From Phoma sp. XZ068 (Eukaryota > Ascomycota > Dothideomycetes > Pleosporales > Didymellaceae), in assembly GCA_004835665.1 (NCBI GenBank), contig RBKR01000028.1, positions 124,001 through 188,000 on the forward strand: DNA of 64,000 bases. Direction: 5' to 3'. Below, piece after piece: positions 11,844 to 21,166 of this stretch. A program made the position numbers and the translations under genes. Below the pieces are notes generated by a model. That model had not been told where the DNA came from. It saw only the letters and a program-made list of their open reading frames with translations, and ran no database searches. Position 1 is the stretch's first letter. Each line of letters starts with the position of its first letter.

Positions 11844-11917
11844 ATGTTCACAAGCCTCTGTTGGGGTGGTTCGGCGCATCTGCTGATGGCGCGCATGTGC
11901 TAACTAGGTAACGACGG

Positions 11918-13351
11918 CACTCCTGTCCATGCGGAATTCGCCCGCCTTCGCAGCTCTTGCTGTTCGTATGAGATCTTGGCGATGAGGAAAAGACTGTTCT
12001 ATGCTAATAGCTGACGTTCGCAAAGGCAAGCTCTTCTTGAGCCCCCTCTAAACGTCATCACACGAGGAACCTACATAACTTGAGGGAACATAACACTGGC
12101 GTTGTGTCCATGAACCCTTATCGTTCGACGATTCTGAACTTGGGGGGGGGGGGGGGCTAACCTGATCAGTGCCATCGATCAAGACACGACTGCGACGGAA
12201 ACGGAAAATGCGCCTGGTCGTTTGCGGGCTGAGACTGCACGCTTGGAATATTACGTATTGATTTATTTGTAAGATTCGCTACTCGTGCCCCATTGTGACA
12301 GTTGCGGCTATGTTTCACTCAGCCCTGCCACCTACCCAGCATGGTAAGCGCCACGTCCATGCTCAGTCCTGAAGTGCGCCTCGAGGCGTTTGATACATGC
12401 ACTGCACTTGACTATGGCAACATGAGCCCAGCATCATTCGTGAAATGTCAAAGGCCATGAAAGAGACTCATCAGTAGAACCCGGACTCGGACGTCAGTCT
12501 TCATACCAACAGCTGACATGGTCGGCCATCAGAGGTAATAACGTAACAGCAAATCTGATGTGTATCTTAATGACCTTGTCCGTATCACATGTTTTGCCCG
12601 AAGCGGCCCAATGACGAACGGCAAAGCCAGATTCGTTTCCCTCCAGCGCATCATGCCGCACGTTGAAATCTACATCCTGCTCGGTTTTCCCATCTTGCGA
12701 GACGTACAAAGATTGCAACGGGGAGGTTTGAACTGGCTGCTGAGGAAGCAGCGGCACCCTGTCAACTACTACATAACAGTGCTTTCGCCTGGGTCATCAT
12801 CATGCATGTACAGCTGCCCCAAGACCCAGACCAACTTGCGTCGAGAACCATCTGTTTCAACCAGCAACCTGAGAAGGACTTCGAAAGTAGCTGACATCGT
12901 CGGATCACCGCTTGTCTCCAAGAAGTGTGCCGGTCGACCAACGACTTTTAGTTTGTTTTAGCGACGCAAACGTCAAACATTCATACTAGATTCTCCAGGG
13001 ATCCAACATGATACGGCAGCACTAGTCCTATTGTATGTCTGAGGTAGTAGCTATGACACGGTTATCGACTGCTCGCGGGTGGTAAGAGTGCAATACGAAA
13101 CGCGATCAAAAGGCGATACTTCAGGACCATAATGGTTGATGGTATTATCGGACCGATCATAACACAGACCTGAACACCGTTTCGGTGAGTGCGTCGTTAT
13201 ATCGCTAGCACTTCAGTATTTAGTAGTCGCATCGGCGGTTATCAATGTACGCAGCTTCCAAAGCCAATCGTCGTTCTTGCCATCACCGCAGTGGGTTGTC
13301 GTTACGGTGACGCCGCACCTGAAATTAGCCGCCTCTCATTAGTCTTTCGCA
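11918..13351. other. No convincing gene
   Basis: Only short frames without good starts or splice sites. A run of G lies at about 12143-12156. The last few hundred bases are the upstream region of the carbonic anhydrase gene. Confidence 0.5.
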
Positions 13352-14063
13352 ATGGACAAGTGTTTCCAGCAGTCGCACGAACACATATTCGCGAACAACA
13401 GAGATTGGGTCAAAGGTATGCTGGCCAAGCAGCCTGACTTCCTTAAAAACCTCAGCGCTGGCCAAAGTCCGGATTACCTGTGGATAGGTAAGCCGAGCTC
13501 ATTTTATCTCGCTCAACACGCTAATCTCGCGCAACCCCTTACGCCTTTCTATGCAAAGAGTCTCAAAGTAACCCTTATCATCAGGCTGCTCTGATTCACG
13601 CGTGCCTGCGGAGGCTATCACGGGCCTTCATCCTGGCTCGATGTTCGTTCACCGCAACATTGCTAATCTTGTCAACAAATCCGACTTGAACGCCATGTCC
13701 GTCATAACTTATGCAGTAGATTACCTGCAAATCAAACACATCATTGTGTGTGGTCATTACGGCTGTGGTGGGATAATCGCAGCCATGACACCGGGTGATA
13801 TGGGGCCATTGACGCCGTGGCTGCAGAGTGTTCGGGATCTGTACCACCGATACCAGACACAGCTGGAAACTATCAAGATCGAAGCGGATAGGTTCGACTG
13901 CCTTGTCGAATTGAGTGTCATTGAGCAGTGCCGAAATGTCATCGAGATGATTGACGGACAACCATCCCTTGGTAGGCGAAGATATTACGTAGTACACGGA
14001 TGGGTGTTTGGACTTGACAATGGGCTGCTGAAAGATTTGCATTTCAGTCAAAATGAAGTGTAA
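13352..14063 (+). CDS. Beta-carbonic anhydrase (204 aa)
   Basis: Interconverts CO2 and bicarbonate using zinc. Exon 1 is 13352-13487 (ATG, Met-Asp-Lys-Cys) and exon 2 is 13585-14063. The 97-bp intron 13488-13584 starts GTAAGC and ends ATCAG. The splice falls in the codon just before the zinc-site motif CSDSR (residues about 47-51), which confirms it. HRNIANLV follows, then the second zinc motif CGHYGCGG (about residues 101-108). All expected ligands (Cys, Asp-Arg pair, His, Cys) are present. At 204 residues it is near the short end for fungal beta enzymes. No mitochondrial leader is evident, so it is probably cytosolic. An upstream exon cannot be excluded. It stands alone between two mobile elements. 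Confidence 0.9.
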
Positions 14064-14321
14064 TTAGTGGATTTACAAGTTTTAGACTCAAAACCGCTGC
14101 TTTCCCAAGCAGCTTAGGTCGTAGTTGAATGAGAAGGACAAGTCAATAGCCACCGAGGGCGATACCTTATGCTACCGGCGATCCACTGAACACAAATAGC
14201 GATGCTAGCTAGAGTGATGGCTCAACCATAGTGGACTAGAGGTGGCCCACCGGGCTTTAAAAGCACCGGCAGTGTCCTGTCTGCGCGGATAGAAAGCGGA
14301 CTATGGGTGAATGTCGAATTA
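14064..14321. other. Short intergenic stretch, nothing recognised
   Basis: It lies between the carbonic anhydrase stop and the TA at 14320-14321 that borders the two-gene element. No feature seen. Confidence 0.5.
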
Positions 14322-14483
14322 CCTTGTACATCATGTGATTTAGTGTTCCCGGAGGCTCGGATGATGTTGATGTCCGCCCATACGCCAATTTTTTGGCTGT
14401 AACGACGACAAATCGAGCTGACGTACCTTCTACATAACCTAATGCTCGCTTTTGACAGTGTCGCGATATTTTCTGGTGTTGTG

Positions 14484-16109
14484 ATGCCTCCGAGACGTTC
14501 AAAGCGGCGGAACAACGATCCGTCGGAGCCCGAGTCGACACAGGATGCACCTGCAACACCAGCCTATAGGAAGCGTCAGCGAACATCCACGAGACCTTTT
14601 GAAGCCGGAGTCAATCCTATAACACCGCCTGCATCAGCAAGAAGACCTTCACAGCGACCAGCACCGCCAAGCCAAGCGACTGAGGCGGAGGAATCGTTGT
14701 TTGTGCGCGAGGACAGCGAGGTAAGAGGCGAAGATAGCGATGATGCGGGACGCGATGGCGAGGCGGATCCATGCCCGGAGGTAGAAGCAGATGCTGAAAA
14801 TCTCGACGAGGTCAACGCGGATGCTACAGAGGAGTCAGTCGCTGCTTTTTTAGAGCCAAAACATGAGGTTGTAGCAACTCTACGATACCGCGCGACCTTC
14901 GGAGACATCGAGAAGAATGGTATTTACTCAGCTGCTGATACCTGGGCTGATTACAAGGTCGATAGCCTCACAATGACAGGCCTCTGGCTGTGGGTTGATG
15001 AAGTTGTTGACAGTCAAGTTGACCGCCGCCAGAACGTCAAAGTATCGAGTCTTGTAGCGGAGCTGTGGCACGGCAGAGGTACTAACAGGCGCGATAGGCC
15101 TCAAAAGCGGCTTCGACAAGGCAATCTGCAAGACGTGTACGCATTGAAAGACCTTGCAAAGTCAGTAGACCTTGACACCAGCGAGAAGCTCACTATTGAC
15201 TTCAACCTTTATCTCACCGGAGACCCTATGCCTGCATCTCAGCCGACCGCCCCGCCGCCGCGATCCTCCCAGCCGCGCGTTCGTACTGCTACAGTTATAC
15301 AAGAAGAGGGCTTGGCTTGTGTTGTTGCCGCCGAACACATGGGCGCTGGAGCTGCTCTCGCAATAAAGGACACCTGGCGTTGTGAGGATAAAGAGTGCAA
15401 GAATTGGCCGTGGGTCTGCTGGGTGCCGCGTACTGTACCTCGCGCTGTTGAGCATCATTACCCGGTCAACCCGAATATTATCTCCATGTGGGCGAAGGCC
15501 ATAGATCAGCGTCAGTGTACAGTTCTTGACCCGAACGACCGCATCAAAGCTGCGATCATGAGAGCGCGCGAGCGCTCTCACATAGAGCGAGTGAGGAGCC
15601 GACAGCGAGGCGGGGGTGGTGACGGAGGCGTACTGGATGAGGTGCGAGAGCTGCAAAAATCAGTGTTGATGGCTCAATTGCAGCAGCTCAATAGCGGCTT
15701 GGCAGCTCAATCGGCAGCTCCATCGTCAGGATGGGTGCCTTTTGAGTATGAGTTCTGGGGTGAGATTTATGCTCATACTCTTAACTTTTGGAAGTATTTC
15801 AAGACTAAATGGGACGCTCCTGGCTGCGCTGAGTTTATGCAAAAATTGAAGGAGAAGGTCTTTGACGAAGGTCACATTGATATTAATATGTTAATGGCTG
15901 AAGGCGAGAATGGTGTACCGATGGTGCTATGGGTCGAACATTTTGACGAGCAACCTGGTGCACTTCTGCAGCTCCGACGACACGCAATTAAGTGGAGAAA
16001 GACATACAGCGGCCTCTCAGAAGAGGACTTTCAAGATGTACACCGCGCAGTTGAGTTTACTCAAGAGCAGCGTCGACAGCGTTCTCCGTTGAACGACATC
16101 ATCGGGTGA
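14484..16109 (+). CDS. Unknown protein inside a Tc1-like element (541 aa)
   Basis: An open frame of 541 codons from ATG 14484 (Met-Pro-Pro-Arg-Arg-Ser-Lys-Arg-Arg). An in-frame ATG at 14442 would add 14 residues. The N-terminus is a likely nuclear-localisation stretch, followed by about 90 acidic and Pro/Ser-rich residues. The central part (about 125-250) is folded-looking (GDIEKNGIYSAADTWADYKV). A Cys/Trp-rich segment WRCEDKECKNWPWVCW at about 300 could bind metal. A Gln/Leu helical stretch (VRELQKSVLMAQLQQL) and a C-terminal domain with FEYEFWGEIYAHTLNFWKYF follow. I do not recognise the family. Its position within the element's inverted repeats suggests an accessory transposition protein or a passenger gene. 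Confidence 0.7.
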   Translation: MPPRRSKRRNNDPSEPESTQDAPATPAYRKRQRTSTRPFEAGVNPITPPASARRPSQRPAPPSQATEAEESLFVREDSEVRGEDSDDAGRDGEADPCPEVEADAENLDEVNADATEESVAAFLEPKHEVVATLRYRATFGDIEKNGIYSAADTWADYKVDSLTMTGLWLWVDEVVDSQVDRRQNVKVSSLVAELWHGRGTNRRDRPQKRLRQGNLQDVYALKDLAKSVDLDTSEKLTIDFNLYLTGDPMPASQPTAPPPRSSQPRVRTATVIQEEGLACVVAAEHMGAGAALAIKDTWRCEDKECKNWPWVCWVPRTVPRAVEHHYPVNPNIISMWAKAIDQRQCTVLDPNDRIKAAIMRARERSHIERVRSRQRGGGGDGGVLDEVRELQKSVLMAQLQQLNSGLAAQSAAPSSGWVPFEYEFWGEIYAHTLNFWKYFKTKWDAPGCAEFMQKLKEKVFDEGHIDINMLMAEGENGVPMVLWVEHFDEQPGALLQLRRHAIKWRKTYSGLSEEDFQDVHRAVEFTQEQRRQRSPLNDIIG

Positions 16110-16287
16110 TGTTGGACAAGGTGGGTGGCGAACATCACCACTTCTTGTAACCTAACGAACCCATTCCTTCACAACCACACATTATTAAACGTCAAGAAGC
16201 AGCAGAGGCACTAATCTATATGCAGACAGGCTTCTGTGATTTTTTTTACGAGTTATAAATTGCTTTTGTAGGTTGCGCACTACTTTG

Positions 16288-17310
16288 TCACAAAAGGTCG
16301 TAAACGTTGTCAGTCTCAGGATGCCCATGCGCGTCACCACACCATTCCTCAGGTTGGTAACCACACATCCAAAACCAGCTCCTGCAGTCGATCTCTGTTA
16401 ACACGCGTTCAACCGCATACTCAAGGAAGTAGTAGAAGTCGTCAAAGATGTCCTGCTCATCAGAGTGTCTTTTGATCCAACTTTTCAGCTGCTTAAAGCT
16501 CTTCTCAATGGGATTGTAGTCAGGTGAGTATGGCGGAAGATGCTCCAGCTGCACCTCGTACATCGCACAAAGCTCACGAACCCGAGCCGATCGGTGAATC
16601 GACGCGTTATCGAGCACGACTACTGAGTAACCTGGTGTTGTATGTGGCAACACCTTGTCTAAGGGGAACTTCTCCATAATCTCCGAGGTAATTGAGCCCT
16701 GAAATATCATCCAATCGAGATAACCGTTGATCGTCATGGCTGGCAGAAGTGACCAACGCTCGCTCCGCTTCATGGAGTATGTGGCTTCAACAGGTGTGTT
16801 GACTTGGCTCCAGCCATACTTGCGGTCTCCAGTACGCTCATTGCAAGCACTCTCATCGATGGCGATGAGCTGTTCTGCTTTATATTGCAGCATCCGCGCT
16901 CTGTAAACCCGACGGAGAGGCTCACTTTGCTCCTTTGCACGCTTTGTTGCCAGCTTTCTTGAGAAGTTGAGCTTCTCCAAAGCTCGCCACACAGTTGATA
17001 TGTGACACTCCACATCAAACTCCTCATATAAGAACTGCTGCATCTCTTCAAGATAAGCGCCGGGTCTGCCTTGGAGGTACTCCTCCAGCGCCTCTAGCTG
17101 GGCTTGCCGCAGCAATGGAGGTCTTCCGAGCCTCACAGTAGGTGGTGGATAGCACTGTCCCCAGTACTCCAAGCTCAGCCGCAGCTTCGCCACTGTGTGG
17201 CGGAAGACTCCTGTAGCAGCTACGACTTCAGTATTATTCTTGCCAGCAGCTATATGAGCCATGACGGCTCGCTGAAGTGTGGGGGATAAGCGCTTGCCAG
17301 TGTTGACCAT
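16288..17310 (-). CDS. Tc1/mariner-type DD34E transposase (340 aa)
   Basis: Cuts and pastes its element at TA. The start chosen is ATG 17310 (Met-Val-Asn-Thr-Gly-Lys-Arg). The frame runs upstream to 17376 but that part is not typical. N-terminal helix-turn-helix domains (about 10-110) are followed by the DDE core: LIAIDESACNERTG (first Asp), VVVLDNASIHR (second Asp) and PPYSPDYNPIEKSFKQLK (Glu, 34 residues between the last two acids). The frame is uninterrupted and normal for a Tc1-like enzyme. It may still be active. Confidence 0.9.
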   Translation of the reverse strand: MVNTGKRLSPTLQRAVMAHIAAGKNNTEVVAATGVFRHTVAKLRLSLEYWGQCYPPPTVRLGRPPLLRQAQLEALEEYLQGRPGAYLEEMQQFLYEEFDVECHISTVWRALEKLNFSRKLATKRAKEQSEPLRRVYRARMLQYKAEQLIAIDESACNERTGDRKYGWSQVNTPVEATYSMKRSERWSLLPAMTINGYLDWMIFQGSITSEIMEKFPLDKVLPHTTPGYSVVVLDNASIHRSARVRELCAMYEVQLEHLPPYSPDYNPIEKSFKQLKSWIKRHSDEQDIFDDFYYFLEYAVERVLTEIDCRSWFWMCGYQPEEWCGDAHGHPETDNVYDLL

Positions 17311-17519
17311 CGTGGCGGCGCGCGGGTTCAACAACATCAAAGAAAAGCTATCGCGATCGTCGCAATAGAGCTTCACAAAATACTACACAAAGCTTAGAGG
17401 TTTAAGAAGCAGCTTGTTGCATCAAATTATACAGAAAATTGGCGTATATGTGATAACGCGGAGAACTCTGGGTTACCCCTCGGCTGCACGTGATGTACAC
17501 GGTATTTCGAAAACCGTTA

Positions 17520-19368
17520 ACGTGTTGGATAAGCGAGTGAGCCAGGCAAGCGAGTGAGCCACCCCACCAAGCTTACGCACCTGTTCAAGCGTAAATCCCA
17601 ACCACGTTAAGAGATAATATATATATATTGATATAGCAGACTAAGCAGTGTCTAAAATATCTTTTTTGCACGTACGTGAGTTGTGCCCAGTCTCTCTGCA
17701 CCTCTTGCAGCGCGCCAGAGCCTGGCGGCTGAGGCCTGATCGCCCTCCACCTTGACGCTGTTCACGCTCTATCTGCTGGTCAGCCTCCCTCTGGGCGAGT
17801 ATATCCTCTCCCTCCCCCTTTGTTAAGGTCCCCTGCCTCTGTATCCGCTTCTTTTTGCGCTGCCTACGCTTTATTGCTGCCTCATTAGCTCTCTCAAGGC
17901 TGGTGATCCGATCGCGCATCAGCTCAGCTGAGAGCATTATTACCTCTGCCCCTTTCTTAAGCTGGCTAATTGCCTCAATGATTGAGGCTGGCGATGAGCT
18001 CTTGTGCCGCCGCACGCGATCACGAATCAACGTTGATTGAGCCTCAAGCTCACGTACGTTGCTTGGCGTTTTGGCTTCCCAGGGAGCCTCTGGCAGAGCG
18101 ACTGGTGTAGGTGTACGGAGCTGCACATCTAGCTTTGACAGAACAACGTCTGGCTGGAGTGGAACAAGGCCTGCGCCTCGAAAGGCTGAGCAGATATTAG
18201 TTAACGTGAACGATCGCTCAAAGGCTGCCTTGAAGGCTGGCAGAAATTCTAGCTTCGTGATGTGGTTGATGTGGTGGCGGATCAGAGCCTCAATCTCACG
18301 GCTGTACGCGCGCTTCAGCACCGAGAAGCAGACCACGTCAAGTGGCTGCAGCAGGTGCGACGAGTGAGGCGGCATGCAGAGCGTGTAGATATTGTTCTCC
18401 TTGCAGAGCTCTCGAAACTCAAGAGACTGGTGGCTCTCATGGCCATCAAGGATGAGCAGCCGACGCGCCCCAACTACCTTGCCCTCTGTATGCTTGATAA
18501 AGTGCTTCAGCCACTCAACTCCAAGCTCGTTAGTCGTCCAGCCGTTGTCGCTGACAGCGATTGCCCAATCTCGAGGTATATCCTCCTCGTACCAGGCAGA
18601 TAGGTGGTGCTGGCCAGCAAAGATGATGAACGGCGGGATAGCCCAGCCAGCAGCGTTGATTCCTTGGATCACCGTCACCCACTCGCGATTGCCTGGCTGG
18701 ACAGCCTTTGGTCGGCCTCTCCTCTCTGACCCTGTCACGACGAGCTGAGTCATGATCTTGCCCATCATAAAGCCAGCCTCGTCAAAGTTGTAGACCTCCT
18801 CATCACAGATGCCGTACTTGGCCTTTGTCTGCTCCACGAGCTCAAACCAGCTCCTGATCAACACAGGATCCTCGCACAGAGCTCTCTGCCTATCGTACGC
18901 TCGATTGAATCGCGTCTTGAGGGAGTCTGTACGCCTGACAAAGTTGGCTGGCCACTTCCGCCCAACCTGGCCTGCGCCGCGCGCAGCCAGCAGCTTATCA
19001 GCCATATCACGTACAGCTGCGTACGTAGGCGCAAATCCACGTTGATCCAGGTCGAGTATATACTGGACTATCACCTCCTCTTCTGCTTGGGTGAGCTTCC
19101 TTGAATTGGGCTGGCAATCGCGTCGGGCAGGTCTGCCAGCGCGTCGGCGGCGGAGGGTAGCGCGAGAGACTTCAAACGTCGCTGCAGCGCGCCTTTCAGT
19201 CTGAATTTGATTTGTATCAAGAGCTGAGATTGCAAGGTGTATATCAGCCTCATGAGAGGCGTGTTGGGGTAGGCTTGGTGGAGCCATAGTCAATTCAAGG
19301 TGACAGGGTGTGGAAAGTTGGTGGGGTGGCTCACTCGCTTGCCTGGCTCACTCGCTTATCCAACACGT
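17520..19368 (-). mobile_element. Fot1/Molly-like DNA transposon, intact-looking (1,849 bp)
   Basis: The 51-bp terminal inverted repeats, 17520-17570 and 19318-19368, appear identical. They begin ACGTGTTGGATAAGCGAGTG and contain GCGAGTGAGCCA twice. TA duplications sit at 17518-17519 and 19369-19370. The element lies only 15 bp past the end of the two-gene element and abuts the next pogo-like element. Perfect repeats and an open transposase imply recent movement. Confidence 0.93.
17641..19287 (-). CDS. Fot1-like DDE transposase with C-terminal zinc knuckle (548 aa)
   Basis: Open from ATG 19287 (Met-Ala-Pro-Pro-Ser) to 17641. In order: an N-terminal helix-turn-helix (ATFEVSRATLRRRRAGRP, about residues 38-55), a CENP-B-type helix-turn-helix (about 65-135), and a DDE core with YNFDEAGFMMG, LLILDGHESHQ and LLQPLDVVCF. 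A basic coiled-coil tail ends in a CCHC zinc knuckle (CKRCRETGHNSRTC) near the C-terminus. No stops or frameshifts. Together with perfect inverted repeats this makes it the best candidate for an active DNA transposon here. Confidence 0.93.
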   Translation of the reverse strand: MAPPSLPQHASHEADIHLAISALDTNQIQTERRAAATFEVSRATLRRRRAGRPARRDCQPNSRKLTQAEEEVIVQYILDLDQRGFAPTYAAVRDMADKLLAARGAGQVGRKWPANFVRRTDSLKTRFNRAYDRQRALCEDPVLIRSWFELVEQTKAKYGICDEEVYNFDEAGFMMGKIMTQLVVTGSERRGRPKAVQPGNREWVTVIQGINAAGWAIPPFIIFAGQHHLSAWYEEDIPRDWAIAVSDNGWTTNELGVEWLKHFIKHTEGKVVGARRLLILDGHESHQSLEFRELCKENNIYTLCMPPHSSHLLQPLDVVCFSVLKRAYSREIEALIRHHINHITKLEFLPAFKAAFERSFTLTNICSAFRGAGLVPLQPDVVLSKLDVQLRTPTPVALPEAPWEAKTPSNVRELEAQSTLIRDRVRRHKSSSPASIIEAISQLKKGAEVIMLSAELMRDRITSLERANEAAIKRRQRKKKRIQRQGTLTKGEGEDILAQREADQQIEREQRQGGGRSGLSRQALARCKRCRETGHNSRTCKKDILDTA

Positions 19369-19372
19369 TATA

Positions 19373-20611
19373 CCGTAGCTTACCTATCAACCCCCCGGCA
19401 GGACCAAGTAGCCGGCGGGGAAAACCAAAACCAAAGAACGTTCACCCACCCTACCACCCCCTATATCCCCACCAACATGACTCCAATCGAGGCCGCGCTT
19501 GAAGAAATGGAATCTAGGAGGTTCATTGATCCTATTTCGATATCAGAAATGGCCAGAAAGCACGGTGTTGCCAGATCTACGCTGCAGGATAGGTGGAGAG
19601 GGTTAGCGCAGTCCCGGGAGGCCGCGGCGCGCGACCAGCGGAAACTCGACGAGATCGAGGAAAAGGAGCTGGTGCAGTATATCATAGATCTTACTGACAA
19701 AGGCCTACCTCCTACTAGAGCCATGGTGCGCTCCTTTGCCTCTACAATAGCTAGAACTGAGGTTGGAAAGGCCTGGGTGTCGCGCTTCCTCAGGCGTTAC
19801 CACGATGAACTTATCCCGAAGTGGACGACTGCCATGGACCGTGAGCGCCATCTAGCTGATTCAGCTGCAAGATATAAGCACTACTTTGACCTCATCCAAG
19901 CCAAGATAGCTGAGTACAGCATAGAGCCTTGTCATAGCTACAATCTTGACGAGAAAGGCTTCCTTCTCGGCCAGATTGGTCGATCAAAGAGGATCTTCAG
20001 CAGACAAGCATGGGAGCAAGGCAGGTGTAGGGCTCCTATCCAGGACGGCTCACGCGAGTGGATAACCGTTATGGCATGTATATGCGCTGATGGGACGGCC
20101 CTGGATCCTACCCTCATCTACCAGTCAGACGCCTCCTTGGTGCAAGAGAGCTGGGTAGCCGACGTCAACCCTGAGCATCACTCTGCCTTTATCACCGCCT
20201 CTCCCTCTGGCTGGTCTAACGACGAGATAGCGCTTGGATGGCTCAAGAACGTCTTTGATCGCCGAACTAAGGCAAAGGCGCGTCAGTCATGGCGCCTCCT
20301 CATTGTTGATGGCCATGGATCTCACCTTACCATGCCTTTCGTCAACTATTGCGACCAGAACAAGATCCTCCTCCTTCGGTTTCCAGCTCATGCGACCCAT
20401 ACCCTGCAACCACTTGATGTATCGCTCTTTAAGCCTCTCTCCTCTTCGTACCACAATGAGCTCTCTTGCTATACCTTTGAGAGCCAAGGGCTTACACCTC
20501 TAGCTAAGAGAGACTTCTTTGTCCTGTTCTGGAACGCTTGGAACGCCTCCTTTACAGAAGAGCTCATTCAGAGCTCCTTCGAGGTCACTGGGATCTTTCC
20601 TACCAACCCAG
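19373..20611 (+). pseudogene. pogo-like element, 5' part only, cut by LINE insertion
   Basis: The left end CCGTAGCTTACC follows TA at 19371-19372. The transposase begins at ATG 19477 (Met-Thr-Pro-Ile-Glu-Ala) with a helix-turn-helix (EMARKHGVARSTLQDRW) and DDE motifs YNLDEKGFLLG, LLIVDGHGSHL and LQPLDVSLF. It stops matching at TGIFPTNP, where PDVIL-type sequence should follow. From 20612 the sequence is LINE 3' sequence. The C-terminal half and right terminal repeat are absent from this locus, so the copy is dead. Confidence 0.88.
20598..20611 (+). repeat. 14-bp target-site duplication, first copy
   Basis: TCCTACCAACCCAG occurs here inside the pogo-like transposase and again at 21007-21020 after the truncated LINE tail, as expected for target-primed insertion. 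Confidence 0.85.
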
Positions 20612-20708
20612 GTCCAGCACCATAGCTGCAACACTCCCCACCCCTCTTCCCCTCTCTCTTCCCCCACCCACCCACACACACACTCACACACACACACACA
20701 CACACACA

Positions 20709-20761
<53 letters not shown>

Positions 20762-21006
20762 CACATGGATGCCTCAAAATGCAAGGAAATCACCTAATGT
20801 ACATACACCGCTCAGCCTCCCCAACTGGAAGGGGAGCTGTTGTTCTGAAATGGTAGCAATACCCGCGCAGGCAAGAAATGCTTTCTAAGGTAGTGTCAGC
20901 ACAATAATTCCATAGCTTAGCACGTCGTATATGCCCTTCGGGAGGCGAGATGGTGGACCTAATCCCCATCAACTAGACGAAAAATGAATACCAACCAACC
21001 AACCAA
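20612..21006 (+). mobile_element. 5'-truncated LINE copy (3' end only)
   Basis: About 395 bp nearly matching the 3' untranslated end of the full-length LINE at 21-27 kb: a CA/CT microsatellite, the GCACATGGATGCCTC region, the CCCAACTGGAAGGGGAGCTG block and the CTTCGGGAGGCGAGATGGTG block. It ends AATACCAACCAACC. It is flanked by the 14-bp duplication TCCTACCAACCCAG. Confidence 0.9.
20680..20759 (+). repeat. (CA)n(CT)n microsatellite in LINE 3' sequence
   Basis: A run of CA dinucleotides passes straight into a CT run. A shorter counterpart occurs at the equivalent place in the full-length copy (about 26761-26821). Confidence 0.95.
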
Positions 21007-21166
21007 TCCTACCAACCCAGAACGAACACCAATCTTTTGATTTTTGGGTCTCCTTCACAGAGGCTCCAAAAATCCCAGCAACTAATCCGCCTCGCCGCGG
21101 CCACTCTGGGAGTACCTCTAACGTCCGCCTAGCCCCCCGCGCTGACGCGTAAGGGAGCTTGTTGGG

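Larger units (their letters stand above)
9782..11917 (+). mobile_element. pogo/Fot1-like DNA transposon with inverted repeats
   Basis: The left end CCGTCGTTAG is preceded by TA at 9780-9781. The right end is the inverted copy ending ACGACGG at 11917. Both ends then share GCACATGCGCGCCATCA and GCAGATGCGCCGAACC (one base differs). The right flank reads CA instead of TA, so the second target copy has changed. Total 2,136 bp. Confidence 0.8.
14322..17502. mobile_element. TA-flanked DNA transposon carrying two convergent genes (3,181 bp)
   Basis: The left end CCTTGTACATCATGTG is preceded by TA (14320-14321). The right end, read inward, is CCGTGTACATCACGTG and is followed by TA (17503-17504). A second matched block further in, ATACGCCAATTTT, lies at about 14383 and about 17440 (inverted). 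The repeats therefore enclose both the forward gene at 14484-16109 and the reverse Tc1-like transposase at 16288-17310. The genes converge with 178 bp between their stops. Confidence 0.75.

Noticed and set aside
20500..20800. Repetitive Ser-Leu, Thr-His and Arg-Glu proteins
   Set aside because: These are translations of the CA/CT microsatellite in LINE 3' sequence, not genes. The same holds near 26.7 kb.
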